DNA of 21,268 bases from an uncultured Alistipes sp. Its GTDB lineage: Bacteria; Bacteroidota; Bacteroidia; Bacteroidales; UBA932. The notes under the pieces are model-generated. The model was not told the origin of the DNA and did no database searches. It saw only the letters and a program-made list of their open reading frames with translations. The translations under genes and the position numbers were made by a program. Positions 8,509 through 16,029 of this stretch are shown here, piece after piece. The DNA lies in contig UQUJ01000054.1 in the NCBI GenBank assembly GCA_900544195.1, forward strand, positions 1-21,268, read 5' to 3'. Numbering within the stretch: position 1 is the first letter of the stretch; each line of letters opens with the position of its first letter.

Positions 8509-9042
8509 ATGCTTGATTTTTTAAAGACATATTTCAGAAAGAGAAGCCTGCGCAAAAACTCCAGCACAACACCGACGGGGATACTCCCGCTCGGCAAGAT
8601 CCGTTCCTACGTCGCGATCATCGATGCGGAAGAGGGTACCTTTGACTCATGCAAGACCGCGATAATGAACTTTTTCCGTTCCAATGACATCAAGGGCTGC
8701 GTGTTCTTCCAGGATTTCAGGAAGATCGGAAGCGAGGACAGACTGATCACCAGCATCCAGACCACCATCACGAAAAAGGATCTGGACTGGCTCGGCAGAC
8801 CTTCCCGGTACAAATTGAACGTGCTGGAGGAACAGGCTCCGGATCTGTTCATCTCGCTGGTCAAGAACCCGGACTTCGCCATAGAGTACATGGCACGCAC
8901 ATCAAAGGCCCGCTTCAAGATTGGCCGCAAGCAGATGGACGGCAATCTTTTCGACCTTGTGATCAGCGATCCGGCCGGCAAGAACATCTCGCAGCTTGAG
9001 AGTTTCACGGCCATCAAAAGCTATCTTACAAAGATTCAATAA
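8509..9042 (+). CDS. Small conserved Bacteroidota protein, DUF6913-like
   Basis: A 177-residue soluble protein with no signal peptide. The first 20 or so residues are basic and amphipathic (FLKTYFRKRSLRKN), followed by an alternating alpha/beta pattern: YVAIIDAEEGTFD, GCVFFQDFRKIGSED, DLFISLVKNPDFAIEYMA and NLFDLVISD. The length and pattern resemble a Bacteroidota-restricted domain of unknown function that I recall as DUF6913; this assignment is from memory and is moderate. It sits 3 bases after the kinase gene and 5 bases before the DUF368 transporter gene, so the three are very likely co-transcribed. The function is unknown. Confidence 0.75.
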   Translation: MLDFLKTYFRKRSLRKNSSTTPTGILPLGKIRSYVAIIDAEEGTFDSCKTAIMNFFRSNDIKGCVFFQDFRKIGSEDRLITSIQTTITKKDLDWLGRPSRYKLNVLEEQAPDLFISLVKNPDFAIEYMARTSKARFKIGRKQMDGNLFDLVISDPAGKNISQLESFTAIKSYLTKIQ

Positions 9043-9047
9043 TCGCA

Positions 9048-10007
9048 ATGTCAAACATTCTAAAAAACGCCGCCGTCGCCCTTAAGGGTTTCGCAATGGG
9101 AGCGGCAAATGTCATCCCAGGCGTGTCCGGAGGCACTATCGCCCTGCTCACAGGAATATTCAATGAACTCATCGAGGCGCTGAACGCCATCCTGTCCGTC
9201 TCGTCATGGAAACTGCTGATCAAAGGAGAGGTCAAGGAGTTCTGGAAGAATATTCATGGGACATTCCTTCTTTGGCTGTTCGTCGGAGTGATCGTGAGCG
9301 TGTTCTCGCTCGCCAAGCTGATGGAATACGTGCTCGCTTACCATCCGATCCAGACCTGGGCTTTCTTCTTCGGGCTGATCATCGTCTCGGCGGCCTTCAT
9401 GCTGAGCGACATCAAGAAATGGAAGACCGCCGACACCCTCTGGCTGGTCTTCGGCATCGCCTTGGGAGCGGTAATCTGCCTCCTGTCCCCGACTCAGACG
9501 ACAGACGCTGGTTGGTTCATCATGATATGCGGCGCGATCGCGATCTGCACGATGATTCTTCCGGGCATCTCCGGCAGCTTCATTCTCGTGCTTTTTGGTA
9601 AGTATGAATATATTATGTCAGCGATCAGCGAGCTTAACTGGCCGGTCCTCATTCTGTTCGGAGTCGGCTGCGTACTTGGAATCGCCGCGTTCTCGAAGTT
9701 CCTGCACTGGCTGATAGCGCATTATGAGAGGCCGACGCTGATCACCCTGATCGGTTTCACGCTCGGGTCCCTTGTCAAGGTCTGGCCGTGGAGCGACAAG
9801 TTCAGCGTGATGATGGCCCAATGGATGCGTGAAGGGCAGACCGCCGAAGAGGCCCGGATTGGCGTCGAGGCACTTGTTGACATAGGCACGGATCTCTCCA
9901 CGCTCATCAATCCGCAAATCTTCTCCGCCCTCATCTGGATGCTCATCGGCGCCCTCCTCGTCGTCGCCCTTGAATGGTTCGGCCACAAGAACGCCAAGGC
10001 CAACTGA
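9048..10007 (+). CDS. DUF368 (PopT-type) undecaprenyl phosphate translocase
   Basis: A 319-residue polytopic inner-membrane protein with about eight hydrophobic segments. The opening signature G-F-A-M-G-A-A-N-V-I-P-G-V-S-G-G-T is diagnostic of DUF368, and a second P-G-I-S-G-S motif occurs mid-protein, as expected for the internal repeat of the family. DUF368 proteins (PopT) recycle undecaprenyl phosphate across the cytoplasmic membrane for peptidoglycan and surface-polysaccharide synthesis. It is the last gene of the kinase operon and is followed 21 bases later by a strong hairpin terminator. The family call is firm; the physiological role follows from the family. Confidence 0.92.
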   Translation: MSNILKNAAVALKGFAMGAANVIPGVSGGTIALLTGIFNELIEALNAILSVSSWKLLIKGEVKEFWKNIHGTFLLWLFVGVIVSVFSLAKLMEYVLAYHPIQTWAFFFGLIIVSAAFMLSDIKKWKTADTLWLVFGIALGAVICLLSPTQTTDAGWFIMICGAIAICTMILPGISGSFILVLFGKYEYIMSAISELNWPVLILFGVGCVLGIAAFSKFLHWLIAHYERPTLITLIGFTLGSLVKVWPWSDKFSVMMAQWMREGQTAEEARIGVEALVDIGTDLSTLINPQIFSALIWMLIGALLVVALEWFGHKNAKAN

Positions 10008-10028
10008 AGCAAGATTAGTATATATAAT

Positions 10029-10065
10029 CACAAAGGGCTGGATCGGAATGATCCAGCCCTTTGTG
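10029..10065. terminator. Perfect 16-bp bidirectional hairpin between DUF368 gene and tRNA-Arg
   Basis: CACAAAGGGCTGGATC (10029-10044) pairs perfectly with GATCCAGCCCTTTGTG (10050-10065) around a 5-base loop GGAAT. It lies after the plus-strand DUF368 gene and also directly after the minus-strand tRNA, so it probably ends both transcripts. The stem overlaps the tRNA by two bases (discriminator and last acceptor base). There is no long U tract on either side. Confidence 0.7.
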
Positions 10066-10137
10066 ATTCCGTAGGGATTCGAACCCTAGACCCACAGATT
10101 AGAAATCTGTTGCTCTATCCAGCTGAGCTACGGAACC
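10064..10137 (-). tRNA. tRNA-Arg (anticodon TCT)
   Basis: The minus strand folds as a standard cloverleaf. The acceptor arm is GGTTCCG/CGGAATC with one G-T wobble, the D arm GCTC/GAGC, the anticodon arm ACAGA-TTTCTAA-TCTGT and the T arm TAGGG-TTCGAAT-CCCTA, with discriminator A. The loop TTTCTAA gives anticodon TCT, reading AGA/AGG arginine codons. CCA is not encoded. Between its promoter and the mature 5' end lies a small hairpin (10143-10154 with 10159-10171, one bulge), probably removed with the leader by RNase P. Confidence 0.95.
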
Positions 10138-10175
10138 GTGCCCCGTTTCTGTTCCGCAGAACAGGAAACGGACTG

Positions 10176-10204
10176 CAAATATACGAATTTTCCATCGAAA
10201 ACAA
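10176..10204 (-). promoter_or_regulatory. Promoter of tRNA-Arg
   Basis: On the minus strand, TTG (10204-10202), an 18-base spacer and TATATTTG (10183-10176) match the Bacteroidota -33/-7 promoter. It lies 39 bases upstream of the mature tRNA 5' end. Confidence 0.7.
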
Positions 10205-10451
10205 GCACATGCGGAAGATATTTGTGTCAAATCAAAACGCCGGAAGAAATTCATGAATATTCCCGAGCGTCCATTGAATATTCATGTTCCTAAGTAACAT
10301 TCAAAAAATAACCTGCATCATCTTAAGGAATCTTTTCGGTCTAGATCTCTTTTCTCATCAGTCATGTGCCACCGGCACACTCCTTCTTCAAAAAAAGATC
10401 TATCCTCGAAAATCTTCTCTTAATCTGAAGCAACTTATTATTTTCATGTTC
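10205..10451. other. AT-rich non-coding spacer
   Basis: No convincing gene is seen between the tRNA promoter and the end of the outer-membrane protein gene. The stretch is clearly more AT-rich than its surroundings. It holds two GAATATTC palindromes 21 bp apart (10255 and 10276). It also holds a larger imperfect inverted repeat, TAGATCT (10342-10348) with AGATCTA (10396-10402), enclosing a small TGTGCC/GGCACA stem (10365-10370 with 10374-10379). The latter could be the 3' end structure of the minus-strand barrel gene, but it lacks an orthodox terminator layout. Confidence 0.5.
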
Positions 10452-11726
10452 CTAAAAGTAGAAGCCGGTGTTAAGGTACATGACCCCGGCGCCGTCCTGG
10501 GCGGATAGGGCACGGGCATATTCAATGTTCAGGACAAAGTTGCGGTTGAGGATGATTTTCAAGGCAGCACCGGAAGAGAGGTGGAGGTTGTCGCCTCTGG
10601 AGGTGTCGATGTATTTGTCGTAAAGTTTCGGAAACGCTCCGGTACGGTTGGTCAAATCGAAGTACCTCAAGGTGCTGATTCCATCGCAGAAGCCACTGAG
10701 CATCAAGCCAATATCCTGTCCCCAAATGCTGAATCCGGCGAACTTCCAACGCAACTCGGCGTTCACAAAACCGGTCGATGAGCCTGCCACCCTGTTGTAC
10801 AGCAGACCACGGACTGTCCTGTAGCCACCTATCGCGGCGTTGTCGTAGATCGGGCCTCCCGGGGTATAAAACGGAATGGCGTACCATGGAGCATCGCTCA
10901 GGAATTCCTGATAGTCAAGGCGGTAGGCAAAGACAAGATTCTCCTTTATTATAGGAATATAATGCCTCAGCGTCGCATGGATCTTTAGGTAAGACTCCGA
11001 AGAGCCCAGAAAACCAGGCGCGGCGAAGACATGCGCCCCGGCCAGAACTCCCTTTGTAGGTACACCCTCATAGTCACGCGAATCATAGACAAGGCCGGCA
11101 CGGACGGCGGATGAATATTCCTTTGAAACCTCCTCGGACGGAACCATGCCCCATGCCTTGTAGAGCCCGAACAAGGAGATTTCCTGATCGGAATCCTGAG
11201 GATGATAGTCCTTGACTTTGAATTGATTGAAATGATAGCCCACCTCCCAGGACAAATGATCCGAAATCTTTCCGGAAAAATCCGCCTTGATGTTGAGAGT
11301 AGCCCTGTCATACTTGTAGAATCCATCAGCCATAGAAGAATCGTAGAACGTCCTCCGGCCGCCGAAACCGAAGAACTCCATGGCGTTGTCCGCACAGTAG
11401 CTGGCCGCAAGATTCATCCGGACTTCCGGCAGAAGCCTTCCTGAATCGTATGATGCCACGAAAGTCTTGCTGCCTCCGGTGTAGCCGGAGACCTCGAAAT
11501 ATGCGCTGCTTCTGGGATTCGGATACGTCGAACCATCCCCGAAGTTGTACACATTCATCAGCCCGCCGAACAGAAAGCCCTTAGCCCCGTCGAATCCGAC
11601 CATAGGGAACGGCACAAAGGAATGTCCGGTCTTGACAACCGGTTCCCTGTCCTTTGCCGCATGTGGCCACACGGTCAGGAACAGGCAAAAGGCCAGTGAA
11701 AATATTCGTAATCCAAAAGTCTTCAT
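10452..11726 (-). CDS. Omp85-like (BamA/TamA-family) outer-membrane beta-barrel protein
   Basis: I use ATG 11726, giving 424 residues that begin with a signal peptide (MKTFGLRIFSLAFCLFLTVW). An upstream in-frame extension of 48 codons contains the promoter and is not coding. The protein is made of alternating amphipathic strands and ends in an outer-membrane sorting signal (L-N-T-G-F-Y-F, terminal Phe). The stretch G-G-Y-R-T-V-R-G-L-L resembles the conserved lid-loop region (RG) of Omp85 barrels, and N-terminal P-x-V-G-F-D...G-G-L-M-N-V-Y-N-F-G-D-G resembles a Bacteroidota BamA/TamA-like subfamily. No POTRA repeats are evident, so it is a barrel-only member whose substrate is unknown. It is transcribed alone and divergently from the GH97 gene. 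Confidence 0.82.
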   Translation of the reverse strand: MKTFGLRIFSLAFCLFLTVWPHAAKDREPVVKTGHSFVPFPMVGFDGAKGFLFGGLMNVYNFGDGSTYPNPRSSAYFEVSGYTGGSKTFVASYDSGRLLPEVRMNLAASYCADNAMEFFGFGGRRTFYDSSMADGFYKYDRATLNIKADFSGKISDHLSWEVGYHFNQFKVKDYHPQDSDQEISLFGLYKAWGMVPSEEVSKEYSSAVRAGLVYDSRDYEGVPTKGVLAGAHVFAAPGFLGSSESYLKIHATLRHYIPIIKENLVFAYRLDYQEFLSDAPWYAIPFYTPGGPIYDNAAIGGYRTVRGLLYNRVAGSSTGFVNAELRWKFAGFSIWGQDIGLMLSGFCDGISTLRYFDLTNRTGAFPKLYDKYIDTSRGDNLHLSSGAALKIILNRNFVLNIEYARALSAQDGAGVMYLNTGFYF

Positions 11727-11744
11727 ATTCAAGAAATTCCATTG

Positions 11745-11773
11745 CAAATTTACAACAAAAATATTAATCACAA
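11745..11773 (-). promoter_or_regulatory. Promoter of the outer-membrane barrel gene
   Basis: On the minus strand, TTG (11773-11771), an 18-base spacer and TAAATTTG (11752-11745) give a strong Bacteroidota -33/-7 match. It lies 18 bases upstream of ATG 11726, which supports that start over the longer frame. Confidence 0.7.
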
Positions 11774-11831
11774 CGCTCATGGACTTCCGGTGAGCACATT
11801 TGCACAGTTCATCAGAAACAGGGGTAATAAA

Positions 11832-11862
11832 TTGGATTTCTGACCAGTAAGGCTTATCTTTG
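11832..11862 (+). promoter_or_regulatory. Promoter of the GH97 gene
   Basis: TTG at 11832-11834, a 20-base spacer and TATCTTTG at 11855-11862 match the Bacteroidota -33/-7 pattern, 28 bases upstream of the GH97 ATG. Confidence 0.65.
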
Positions 11863-11890
11863 ACGGACAAACTGTTTAGCTAAGTAGCTT

Positions 11891-14134
11891 ATGATACGTA
11901 AAAAACTTTTCAAGGTCATGATTGTGGCAGCCGCCGCTGTGATGACAACATTCTCAGGATTCGCCCAGAATCCAACCGATGCCGAGGTTCTTAAAAGTCC
12001 GGACGGCAACCTTGAGCTCAGGTTCGCCATCACCGCCGCGGGGACACCGACATATTCATTGAACTATGGCGGCAAGGCTGTGATCCTACCGAGCAAGCTT
12101 GGCTACGAGATTCGCGGCAAGCGCCTGAAGAGCACTTTTGAGGAGAAGTCCGGCAGGTTCTACGCCGGGCCGGAAAGTCTCCACGACGGATTCAAGATGA
12201 CCGGGGTGGAACGTGACTCCCTCGATGAGACATGGGAGCCAGTCTGGGGTGAGGAAAGCCACATCCGCAACCACTACAACGAATTGGCTGTCACTCTTGA
12301 GCAGGGTCCGGTGAACAAGAACGGTCCAAAGACGGTGATGGTCATCCGTTTCCGCCTCTATGACGACGGTCTCGGATTCCGCTACGAGTTTCCGGAGCAG
12401 AAAAGGCTCAAGTACTTCGTCATCAAGGATGAGCTGACCCAGTTCGCTATGGCTGGCGACCACACCGCCTGGTGGATTCCCGGAGACTATGACACTCAGG
12501 AATATAACTACACGGTGAGCCGTCTTTCCGAGATCCGAGGACTATCATCCACAAAGGCGGAGGGAAACGCCTCCCAGCAGACGTTCTCCCCTACCGGAGT
12601 GCAGACCGCCCTTCAGATGAAGACCGATGACGGGCTCTACATCAACATCCACGAGGCCGCTGTGGTTGACTACCCTACCACCAACCTCAACCTGGACGAC
12701 AAGACGATGACTTTCAGCACTTGGCTGACTCCTGACGCGGAAGGGTGGAAAGGCCGCGTCCAGACTCCGGCCAGGTCACCATGGAGAACCGTCATGGTAG
12801 TGGACGACGCCCGCAAGGCGCTGGCTTCCAGACTGATCCTCAACCTCAACGATCCTTGTGTCCTTGAGGATGTCTCATGGATCCATCCGGTGAAGTACAT
12901 CGGAGTGTGGTGGGAAATGATCACCGGCAAGACCCAATGGTCCTACACCAATGACTTTCCGACCATCGAGCTCGGAGTTTCAGACTACTCCAAGGCGAAG
13001 CCTCACGGAAAGCACGGAGCCAACAACGAGAACGTGCGCCGCTACATCGACTTCGCGGCAGAGCATGGCTTCGACGCGGTACTAGTCGAGGGCTGGAACG
13101 AAGGTTGGGAGGATTGGTACGGCAAGCAGAAGGACTTCGTCTTCGACTTCATCACCCCGTACCCTGACTTCGACATCAAGGCTCTCAATGAATATGCCCG
13201 CTCGAAGGGCGTGAAGCTCATCATGCACCACGAGACCTCCGCTTCAGCCCAGAACTACGAGCGCTGGATCGACAAGGCGTATGATCTTATGAATGAATAT
13301 GGTTACGATGCGGTGAAGAGCGGCTATGTCGGCGACATCATCCCTTACGGCGAGCATCATTACAGCCAGTCGATGATCAACCACTACATGCTTTGCGTCA
13401 AGAAGGCAGCCGACCACCACATCATGGTCAACGCCCACGAGGCGGTGCGCCCTACCGGTCTGTGCAGGACCTACCCTAACCTCATCGGCAACGAGTCCGC
13501 CAAGGGTACCGAGTACCGTGGACAGATCATGCCTCATCATGTGACCATACTTCCGTTCACACGTCTTCAGGGCGGTCCGATGGACTACACTCCGGGAATA
13601 TTCGAGATGGACATGTCGAAGATGAACCCTGAGGATCACCAGCGTGTGTTCTCGACAATCTGCAAGCAATTAGCCCTGTATGTGACGATGTACTCGCCTC
13701 TGCAGATGGCCGCTGATGTTCCCGAGCACTACGAGGAGCACATGGACGCGTTCCAGTTCATCAAGGATGTGGCCGTTGACTGGGAACAGAGCAGGTACTT
13801 GCTGGCAGAGCCGGGAGACTACATCGTGATCGCCCGTCAGGCCAAGGTGAAGGAGGCCGGCAAGGATGGCGATTGGTTCATCGGTGGAGTCACCGATGAG
13901 AATGCTCGTGATCTGGAGTTCCCTCTGGACTTCCTTGACAAAGGCGTCAAGTACACCGCCACGATCTATGCCGACACCCCTGAGGCCGACGGCATCGGCG
14001 ACGTCAAAGAGCAGGATTCCGTACAGACATATTCAATCACCACTAAGAAAGTCAATTCCAAGACCACGCTGAAGATGCATCTGGCCCGCTCCGGCGGGTT
14101 CGCTATCCGCATCCAGAAGGTGGAAGGGAAATAG
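11891..14134 (+). CDS. GH97 inverting alpha-glucosidase (SusB-like), secreted
   Basis: A 747-residue protein with a signal peptide (residues 1 to about 25, ending F-S-G-F-A-Q). It has the GH97 arrangement: an N-terminal beta-super-sandwich, a catalytic TIM barrel (from about residue 335) and a C-terminal beta domain. Catalytic residues fit the inverting SusB branch. IMHHE gives E448, NAHEAVRP gives E517, and GNESAKGTE gives E535 and E541. These match SusB E439, E508, E526 and E532 with a constant offset of 9, so bases, calcium ligand and acid are all present. The expected reaction is calcium-dependent release of glucose from alpha-glucosides in the periplasm. It appears monocistronic, with its own promoter and a strong hairpin 10 bases after the stop. 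It is not next to susC/D genes, so the in vivo substrate is open. Confidence 0.93.
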   Translation: MIRKKLFKVMIVAAAAVMTTFSGFAQNPTDAEVLKSPDGNLELRFAITAAGTPTYSLNYGGKAVILPSKLGYEIRGKRLKSTFEEKSGRFYAGPESLHDGFKMTGVERDSLDETWEPVWGEESHIRNHYNELAVTLEQGPVNKNGPKTVMVIRFRLYDDGLGFRYEFPEQKRLKYFVIKDELTQFAMAGDHTAWWIPGDYDTQEYNYTVSRLSEIRGLSSTKAEGNASQQTFSPTGVQTALQMKTDDGLYINIHEAAVVDYPTTNLNLDDKTMTFSTWLTPDAEGWKGRVQTPARSPWRTVMVVDDARKALASRLILNLNDPCVLEDVSWIHPVKYIGVWWEMITGKTQWSYTNDFPTIELGVSDYSKAKPHGKHGANNENVRRYIDFAAEHGFDAVLVEGWNEGWEDWYGKQKDFVFDFITPYPDFDIKALNEYARSKGVKLIMHHETSASAQNYERWIDKAYDLMNEYGYDAVKSGYVGDIIPYGEHHYSQSMINHYMLCVKKAADHHIMVNAHEAVRPTGLCRTYPNLIGNESAKGTEYRGQIMPHHVTILPFTRLQGGPMDYTPGIFEMDMSKMNPEDHQRVFSTICKQLALYVTMYSPLQMAADVPEHYEEHMDAFQFIKDVAVDWEQSRYLLAEPGDYIVIARQAKVKEAGKDGDWFIGGVTDENARDLEFPLDFLDKGVKYTATIYADTPEADGIGDVKEQDSVQTYSITTKKVNSKTTLKMHLARSGGFAIRIQKVEGK

Positions 14135-14143
14135 TCCGATTGA

Positions 14144-14217
14144 GCGGCGGACGAAAAAAGGCAAAAGCGGAATTTTGCACGTTACCAAAATTCCGCTTTT
14201 GATTTTTCGTCTGCCGC
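14144..14217. terminator. Nested double hairpin after GH97
   Basis: The inner stem AAAAGCGGAATTTTG (14163-14177) pairs perfectly with 14186-14200 around loop CACGTTAC. The outer stem 14144-14158 (GCGGCGGACGAAAAA) pairs with 14203-14217 with a single G-U. Together they make a near-continuous structure of 30 bp, probably the GH97 terminator; the symmetric A/T-rich edges would let it act on both strands. Confidence 0.75.
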
Positions 14218-14429
14218 ACGGAATAACATAAAGTAGGCGTCGCGGCAGTCTTCCTTGCTCACTTCCCTGCCAGCCTCCCTGCTGCTCACCTCGGCAATCC
14301 GAACAAGTTAGATTGTTCTCGGTTCGGGCGCTGGGTTGAGAGTGAAAAACTTCAGGTTATTTCAGCATATGGGCATTACGATGACAGATAATCGGGGAAT
14401 ATTAGTATATTCACAAAAAATTTTGAGCG
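14218..14429. other. Non-coding spacer upstream of the PPC/aroB genes
   Basis: No gene is apparent. The stretch contains a short inverted repeat GAACAA (14301-14306) / TTGTTC (14313-14318) and, just upstream of the PPC gene, GAATAT-TAGT-ATATTC (14397-14412), a spaced version of the palindrome found throughout the window. I found no TAnnTTTG box here, so the promoter of the PPC gene is not identified. Confidence 0.5.
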
Positions 14430-14852
14430 ATGTACACATTCAAGCAGGATGGCGACAGGTTTGTCGTCAGCATTGACAACCATCAGGAACTGATGGGGGC
14501 GATCGCGGCGTTTTGTCAGGAGCAGGGGATTCTGGCGGGAGAGGTGAGCGGAATCGGAGCGGTGAACAACGCGACGCTGAGGTTCCTCAACCCTGTCACG
14601 AAGCATTATGTTGACAAGACATTCGACGAGCAGATGGAGATCTCAAGCCTTGTGGGCAATATTTCCGAGAAGGACGGAAAGGTCTATCTGCATCTTCACG
14701 CCAACTTCGGGCGGGCGGACTACACGGTTGTGGGCGGACACCTTCTCACAGCGACCATCAACGGAGCGTGCGAGGTGTTCATCAGACGCTACAACTGCAA
14801 GGTTGGCAGACACTTCGACGAGGAGACGGGACTTAATCTGTACACCTTGTAG
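14430..14852 (+). CDS. PPC domain (DUF296) DNA-binding-like protein
   Basis: A 140-residue stand-alone PPC (plants and prokaryotes conserved, DUF296) domain. The fold pattern is visible: an initial beta strand, E-L-M-G-A-I-A-A-F-C-Q-E-Q-G-I, the turn S-G-I-G-A-V-N-N-A-T-L, and then the signature L-H-L-H-A-N-F-G-R-A-D-Y-T-V-V-G-G-H-L. In plants this domain follows AT-hooks; prokaryotic members are single-domain trimers with little known function. No AT-hook (RGRP) is present. The gene is 37 bases before aroB in the same direction and may be co-transcribed. A DNA-binding or small-ligand role is possible; nothing in the sequence decides it. Confidence 0.9.
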   Translation: MYTFKQDGDRFVVSIDNHQELMGAIAAFCQEQGILAGEVSGIGAVNNATLRFLNPVTKHYVDKTFDEQMEISSLVGNISEKDGKVYLHLHANFGRADYTVVGGHLLTATINGACEVFIRRYNCKVGRHFDEETGLNLYTL

Positions 14853-14889
14853 TCTGTGCCGCCAAAGCAATCGGTAAAAGGATAACCGG

Positions 14890-15933
14890 ATGGAGAGAAT
14901 CAACATCATCGACTGCCCGCTGGGGGAGGTTGGAAAGCACCTCGGCGGCTACGGGAACATATTCATAATCCACGACCGCAACGTAGGCGGCATCGTGGAA
15001 AGGCTTGGCGTTCAGGCTCAAGGAATATTCCCGGTCGAGGCCACGGAGGAGAGGAAGACGCTCGCCACCGCGCTGGAAATCGAGGAGTGGCTGCTGGAGA
15101 AAGGAGCTGACAGAGAGGCGTTTGTGCTGGGTGTCGGCGGCGGAATCACAACTGATCTGGTCGGGTTCGCGGCTTCCGTTTACAAACGTGGTGTGAGGTT
15201 CGGATTCATCCCGACCACCCTGCTCTCACAGGTGGATGCCGCTATCGGCGGAAAGAACGGCGTGAACCTTGACTCCTACAAGAACATCATCGGGGTGATA
15301 CGCCAGCCGGAAATGACATTCATCTGTCCGGAACCGCTGGAGACGCTGCCTTACCCGCAGATTCTGTCGGGTGCGGCCGAACTGCTCAAAACCTTCATTA
15401 TCAACAACAAAGGCAATGAATATGAAAGGGCTGTGAATATGCTTATGAATATTCACGATCGTGCGTCGGAAGGGGCTGCCGAGGCGGCTGTCCTGGAATA
15501 TTCAGAAACATTCCGAGAGTTGATCGCCGCTGCGGCGAAGGTCAAGGCTGGCATTGCGGGGAGGGATCCGAACGAGCGCGGGGAGCGCCGGCTGCTCAAT
15601 CTGGGACACACTTTCGCGCACGCCATCGAGAAGAATTCCGGAGAGACCGTCCCGCACGGCATGGCTGTCTCGATGGGCATCATCCTGGCAGCGCGGTTGG
15701 CCGAGTCTTTGGGGCTGACGGATGGTCTTTCCGAGCGTCTGGAAGCGGATTTCACAGCCTGTGGCTTGCCGGTCGAGTGTCCGTATAGCGTTGACACTCT
15801 GGCCGATGCGATGAAGAAAGACAAAAAGGCGGATGGAGCGTTTGTTCATTTCGTGCTGCCGCTGGACATAGGGAACGTTGAGACACGGGAACTTCGGGTC
15901 GAAGAGGCGGTAAGCGCATTGAAGGATGAGTAA
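14890..15933 (+). CDS. aroB: 3-dehydroquinate synthase
   Basis: A 347-residue cytoplasmic enzyme that converts DAHP to 3-dehydroquinate (step 2 of the shikimate pathway) using NAD and a divalent metal. Visible motifs: the NAD loop G-G-G-I-T-T-D-L-V-G-F-A-A-S, P-T-T-L-L-S-Q-V-D-A-A-I-G-G-K-N-G-V-N, and metal ligands E164 (GAAELLK), H240 (LNLGHTFAHAIE) and H256 (VPHGMAVSMG). The length is normal for the family. It follows the PPC gene by 37 bases and precedes the aroD-aroA fusion by 96 bases, with no obvious terminator between, so the pathway genes are probably expressed together. Three GAATATTC words fall in this gene (15023, 15447, 15496), each in a different codon phase. Confidence 0.96.
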   Translation: MERINIIDCPLGEVGKHLGGYGNIFIIHDRNVGGIVERLGVQAQGIFPVEATEERKTLATALEIEEWLLEKGADREAFVLGVGGGITTDLVGFAASVYKRGVRFGFIPTTLLSQVDAAIGGKNGVNLDSYKNIIGVIRQPEMTFICPEPLETLPYPQILSGAAELLKTFIINNKGNEYERAVNMLMNIHDRASEGAAEAAVLEYSETFRELIAAAAKVKAGIAGRDPNERGERRLLNLGHTFAHAIEKNSGETVPHGMAVSMGIILAARLAESLGLTDGLSERLEADFTACGLPVECPYSVDTLADAMKKDKKADGAFVHFVLPLDIGNVETRELRVEEAVSALKDE

Positions 15934-16029
15934 AGTCACGGCGTTTCAGACAGCGGCAACGCCCATTTCAGAGACGAGCGGCGCATCGAGACTCGCAAAC
16001 ATTAACAAGTAATTGAATATATTCAGTTT

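Noticed and set aside
10284..10508. Small plus-strand open frame of 74 codons beside the barrel gene
   Set aside because: Lies in an AT-rich spacer and runs into the 3' end of the barrel gene; no promoter, no recognisable domain and unusual composition.
11727..11870. N-terminal extension of the outer-membrane barrel protein
   Set aside because: It would cover a strong TTG-N18-TAAATTTG promoter and place the signal peptide internally.
14301..14318. Inverted repeat GAACAA-N6-TTGTTC as an operator
   Set aside because: Only six-base arms, no promoter box nearby; chance is a sufficient explanation.
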